Source: Axinella damicornis
Taxonomy: Eukaryota; Porifera; Demospongiae; Axinellida; Axinellidae
Length of the DNA stretch: 64,000 bases
Assembly (NCBI GenBank): GCA_963931865.1
Contig: OZ007505.1
Coordinates: 17,310,294-17,374,293, forward strand
Reading direction: 5' to 3'
In this document: piece after piece, positions 63,430-64,000 of the stretch
How positions within the stretch are numbered: the first letter of the stretch is position 1
Layout: each line of letters opens with the position of its first letter
Position numbers and translations under genes: made by a program
Notes under the pieces: generated by a model
The model's input: the letters and a program-made list of their open reading frames with translations, nothing else
What the model was told of the DNA's origin: nothing
Database searches by the model: none

Positions 63430-64000
63430 GTACACACTACTGCACTGTGACTGTGACACTGTTCATCTGAGGTTGTGTCTAAACTCCAGCACTTGCCAGC
63501 AGGTTTAGGTTTCCAATATAGCAGTTCCACAAATACCATTGGAACTAGAGGAGACCTGCTGATCCTACACCCACAAAGTACACCCTTCATCATAGCAGAG
63601 CACATTGTTCCCAACAGTTATTCATTTCCATCCACTATCACTCGCTATCCCAAGATTGGGTATCACTACACAGTTATCATCACAGAACAGGCCCTCATCC
63701 TCTCCCAACACAACCACCACCATCTGGAACAGCAGGACAATACATCAATGCTAGCTGCAGCATAGCAAACTGAAGTTCAGGAATTCCACATCTCCAAAGG
63801 TTTTCATGCAGGTCCTGGGCCCTATTAAAGGGGGGTGGTGATGACATCATCACAGAACTCGCTTGAGTTACCATACATGGCATTGCTCAAACTTGTTTTT
63901 CTGGAAGGACAAGGGGCAAAATTCCTTTTTTTAAAGGTGAACCACCCTTCAACAGAAAAACCAAGGGCTTTAGTGGGATTACCAGTGCACCACAGCATAG
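63430..64000. other. Window end, no exon recognised
   Basis: Should be PDCL intron or 5' region on the minus strand. The expected acidic, Ser-rich first exon was not found. Confidence 0.4.

Overview
This window looks like nuclear DNA of an early-branching animal, most likely a demosponge. Genes are split by GT-AG introns. Three tandem NLR-type immune receptors (Death-NACHT-leucine-rich repeats) of the kind known to be expanded in sponges are present, and introns and spacers are full of small foldback transposons and microsatellites. A run of exactly 200 N (33444-33643) is a scaffold gap. The species cannot be fixed from the sequence alone.

Layout. 1-1995: last seven visible exons of an adenosylhomocysteinase-like gene (AHCYL/IRBIT type). 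4046-11050: NLR1, intact. 11665-13756: a relic and a broken copy of a TARG1/OARD1-like macrodomain gene. 15050-28578: NLR2, a pseudogene with a frameshift and a stop in or just after NACHT. 29284-30286: broken TARG1 copy without its last exon. 31570-33369: N-terminal exons of an AHCYL gene running into the gap. 33764-34215: broken first exon of another TARG1 copy. 34744-35007: decayed last two AHCYL exons. 35925-48258: NLR3, intact, with a 2.3-kb satellite in intron 1. 51043-53101: the one intact TARG1 copy. 54998-56642: a fucosyltransferase-like type II membrane protein with one frameshift. 57244-63152, minus strand: seven exons of phosducin-like protein (PDCL), start outside what could be read.

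The segment from about 0.4 to 54.2 kb is a tandem array of one ancestral block (AHCYL - NLR - TARG1). The paralogous blocks serve as natural filled-site/empty-site comparisons, so several transposon insertions can be read directly. The main family is a set of hairpin MITEs with ends TAGYCTCGTTCCCAGGC that make 9-bp target duplications (11 copies with flanking duplications). The 35-bp satellite in NLR3 intron 1 has the form of a 26-bp miniature of this MITE plus a 9-bp spacer, so it may be a satellite born from a transposon and its target duplication.

Functionally, the array couples candidate cytosolic sensors (NLRs) with an ADP-ribosyl-glutamate hydrolase that carries an unusual N-terminal extension with a PCNA-binding-like motif. 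All three NLR genes start from a conserved first exon that codes for only seven bases (ATGGMTG). Whether NLR and TARG1 work together is not shown; they are linked at least by co-duplication.
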